A stretch of DNA of 40,141 nt from Candidatus Tectomicrobia bacterium (GTDB lineage Bacteria; UBA8248), in contig JACPUR010000027.1 in NCBI GenBank assembly GCA_016192135.1, forward strand, positions 1 to 40,141, given 5' to 3'. Both the position numbers and the translations under genes were made by a program. Under the pieces are notes generated by a model. That model had not been told where the DNA came from. It saw only the letters and a program-made list of their open reading frames with translations, and made no database searches. Positions 38,251 to 40,141 of the stretch are shown in pieces. Every line of letters starts with the position of its first letter. Position 1 is the first letter of the stretch.

Positions 38251-38335
38251 CCCCTCCCTCCGGGAGGGGGCGGGGGGAGGGAAAGCCACCGGCGAGTTTC
38301 TCCCCCACCCCAGCCCTCCCCCGGAGGGGGAGGGA
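38251..38335. repeat. Two purine/pyrimidine hairpins
   Basis: CCCCTCCCTC-CGGGAGGGGG at 38251-38270 and CCCTCCCCC-GGAGGGGGAGGG at 38313-38335. Similar to the element at 30810. They lie between pgi and the MBL gene, both on the minus strand. Confidence 0.65.
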
Positions 38336-38383
38336 GGATGGCTCCCGCATTCGCGGCGTGAACAACGTGTACAGATTGTACCC

Positions 38384-39247
38384 CTAGCCCAGCGGCTCGA
38401 TGGCCAGATGCGCGGCGAAGGTGCGGGCCACGATGCCGAGCATGGCCCCGGCGGGGAGCCCCAGCGCCTCGAAGACATGGCGCCCCGCCTCCTCGGGCGA
38501 GACGCCCTTCCCCTTCTCCTTTTGCGCCTCCCGCACCAGCCGGTCAATCCGCCGGAGATAGGCCTCCCCCTCGTCCAGGTGGGCGGCGGCCTCCTTTCCG
38601 CGCGACACCCTCCGGCTCATGGCCGAGAGGAGCACCTCCGCGCCCTTCACGGCCCGGAGCCGGGCGAGGCTCGCCAGGGTGGCGGGCACGTCCTCGTAGA
38701 TGGGCAGGCTTCCCGGCTCGGGCAGCACGTCCCCGATGATGAGGGCCCCGTCCGAGGGGACGAAAAGCGAGAGGCTCCCCGGGGAGTGGCCCGGGGTGTG
38801 GAGCGCCTGGACCCGCACCCCGCCCCCCAGGTCGATCTCCCCGCCCTCCTCCAGCGCGTCCTCGACCTTCACCGGGCCGGTGCTGATCTTCCGCATGCCG
38901 GGGACGTGGCGGCCCCGGTCCTGGAGGTCGAGGTCCTCGATCCACGGCCGGTCCAGGGGATGGGCGTGGAAGCGGGGCTTCGCCCAGGCGGCGATGGCCC
39001 CGTTCCCCCCGATGTGGTCGAAATGGCTGTGGGTGTTGATGACGCAGGCAACGTCTCCCGGCCCTCTCCCCAGGGACTCGATGTAGGAGATGATCTTCGG
39101 GGCGGCGGGCCCCACCGAGGTGTCGACGACGGCGAGGCGCTCGCCCTCGATCACGCAGGAGGTGACGAAACGGGGGATGCGCCGGCCGTCCGGCAGGGCG
39201 ATCTCGAAGTCCAGCCAGAGGCAGTGCACGCGCGGAGTGACGCGCAT
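38384..39247 (-). CDS. MBL-fold metallo-hydrolase
   Basis: 287 aa. Metal motif NTHSHFDHIGGN at about 79-90; further ligands His in HTPGHSPGSLSLF and Asp in IIGDVLPEPGSLP. A C-terminal helical extension (REAQKEKGKGVSPEEAGRHVFEALG) resembles the LACTB2/glyoxalase II-like branch. ATG at 39247 has GTGAGGATC before it; GTG at 39259 is the alternative. The substrate could be a thioester or lactone. It lies 48 nt downstream of the TRAP permease on the same strand and may be in its operon. Confidence 0.86.
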   Translation of the reverse strand: MRVTPRVHCLWLDFEIALPDGRRIPRFVTSCVIEGERLAVVDTSVGPAAPKIISYIESLGRGPGDVACVINTHSHFDHIGGNGAIAAWAKPRFHAHPLDRPWIEDLDLQDRGRHVPGMRKISTGPVKVEDALEEGGEIDLGGGVRVQALHTPGHSPGSLSLFVPSDGALIIGDVLPEPGSLPIYEDVPATLASLARLRAVKGAEVLLSAMSRRVSRGKEAAAHLDEGEAYLRRIDRLVREAQKEKGKGVSPEEAGRHVFEALGLPAGAMLGIVARTFAAHLAIEPLG

Positions 39248-39295
39248 GGCGATCCTCACCCGGGAGCCGGCGCGCCCCCGGCGCTTCCGCTCCGG

Positions 39296-40141
39296 CTAGG
39301 CGGGACTCTCTCTCTTCCGCAGCCAGAACTGGCGCAGGAAGGGAATCCCCGCGAACACCAGGCCCGCCGCCGCCCAGAGCGCGGTGAAGTACACCATGAA
39401 CAGGCAGATGGCGGCGAAGCTCAAGAACATCAGGATGCGCTCGTAGAAGCGCAGCGGCGAGAGGAGCCAGCCCTGGGCGCCCGCCGAGAAGGCCGTGAAG
39501 GCGACGACCGCCATGATGCTCGAGAACACCACCCGCAGCGGGTGATCGAACAGCAGGAGCGAGGGCTCGTAGACGAACAGGAAGGGTACCACGAAGCCCG
39601 CGATGGCGAAGCGGATGGACATCATCGCCGTCTTGAAATAGGGCGCGCCCGCCAGCCTCGCGCCCACGAGTGAGGCGATGGCCACCGGCGGCGTGACCGC
39701 CGACAAGATGGCGTAGTAGAAGATGAACATGTGCGCGGCCACCTTGTCCCCCTTGGCGGCCACGAACCCTTTCACCCATTCCGGTCCGTAGATGTGGGTC
39801 AGCTCCGGCCCGATGAGCTTCACCAGCACGGGGCCGCCCAGCACCGCGAGCAGGACGTAGGCCGCCGTGGTGGGCATGCCCATCCCGAGGATGGCGCAGG
39901 CGACCGCGGTGAGGAGCAGCGCCATGAAGAAGCTGTCGATCCCCAGCCAGTAGGAGCACCCGCCGCCCGGGGCGACGCCGAGCAGGCAGAGGTCCCTGGA
40001 GAGGGTCTCGACCATGAAAGCGAACTTGTTCCCCACTCCCGTGATGGAAAGCACCTGCACCACGATCTCGATGGTGGCCAGGGTGACGGCGAACTCGGCG
40101 CCCTGGCGCCCGCCCGCCTCGAGCGCCCGGCGGATGTCGTC
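39296..40141 (-). CDS. TRAP transporter fused permease, 3' part (5' end outside window)
   Basis: About 281 residues are visible and the frame is open to the window edge at 40141. The DctM-like core is seen: SFFMALLLTAVACAILGMGMPTTAAYVLLAVLG, then FYYAILSAVTPPVAIASLVGARLAG, then helices near PLLF-type VVPFLFVYEPSLLLF and an extra C-terminal pair. Same architecture as the fused permease at 1-1722 (both have the SAVTPPVA and FLFVY segments) but clearly diverged from it, so two separate TRAP systems bound this window. Substrate unknown. Confidence 0.9.
   Translation of the reverse strand, partial: DDIRRALEAGGRQGAEFAVTLATIEIVVQVLSITGVGNKFAFMVETLSRDLCLLGVAPGGGCSYWLGIDSFFMALLLTAVACAILGMGMPTTAAYVLLAVLGGPVLVKLIGPELTHIYGPEWVKGFVAAKGDKVAAHMFIFYYAILSAVTPPVAIASLVGARLAGAPYFKTAMMSIRFAIAGFVVPFLFVYEPSLLLFDHPLRVVFSSIMAVVAFTAFSAGAQGWLLSPLRFYERILMFLSFAAICLFMVYFTALWAAAGLVFAGIPFLRQFWLRKRESPA

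Overview
The window is high-GC DNA from an uncultivated Gram-negative-type bacterium. That type is suggested by a lipid A-biosynthesis N-terminal domain protein, ArnT/ArnC-like glycosyltransferases and a membrane-anchored multiheme cytochrome c. The gene content (TRAP carboxylate transporters, PrpF-family isomerase, amidohydrolases, VOC enzymes) together with dense short palindromes between genes resembles metagenome-derived lineages such as Tectomicrobia or Desulfobacterota-like bacteria. That placement is an inference; there is no rRNA or other strong phylogenetic marker here. No tRNA, rRNA, CRISPR array or transposase was found.

Layout. 1-7008 (+): the 3' part of a fused TRAP permease, then a probable catabolic run (VOC enzyme, D-2-hydroxyacid dehydrogenase, PrpF-like isomerase, alpha/beta hydrolase, aminotransferase). 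7412-11341 (+): MBL-fold hydrolase, a decayed acyl-CoA synthetase tail, a low-GC two-gene module (DUF2188 protein plus TIR/deoxyribosyltransferase-like protein, a defence candidate), then an intact acyl-CoA synthetase. 11382-11598: five palindromes in a row. 11626-12885 (-): two tandem SET-domain proteins. 12982-17661 (-): an envelope-glycan operon (DegT/StrS aminotransferase, GT39, GT2, LAB_N, Gfo/Idh/MocA). 17948-19590 (+): two TSUP permeases with a decayed TSUP tail between them. 19600-21278 (-): EamA transporter and pentaheme cytochrome c. 21402-24953 (+): yajD - aroA - FmdB zinc ribbon - tenA - tag - small membrane protein, tightly packed. 25033-26345 (-): CvpA-like protein and rimI. 26568-27988 (+): UPF0173 hydrolase and a higBA toxin-antitoxin pair. 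28181-33561 (-): malic enzyme, SDR, VOC protein and two overlapping amidohydrolases. 33900-36609 (+): DUF6282-like hydrolase and a heme-sensor nucleotide cyclase. 36845-40141 (-): pgi, an MBL hydrolase and the 3' part of a second TRAP permease.

Three patterns stand out. (1) Intergenic space is filled with a palindrome family built as GTAGGGGC + N4 + centre of 4-6 nt + complementary N4 + GCCCCTAC (16 copies), and with longer GTCATTCCGAG inverted repeats, some carrying nested hairpins. (2) Decayed or duplicated 3' gene ends lie beside intact relatives in three places (acyl-CoA synthetase, TSUP, UPF0173); in the third the copies flank higBA as 31-bp direct repeats. (3) The lower-GC DUF2188/TIR-like pair is the best candidate for a poorly described, possibly anti-phage, system.
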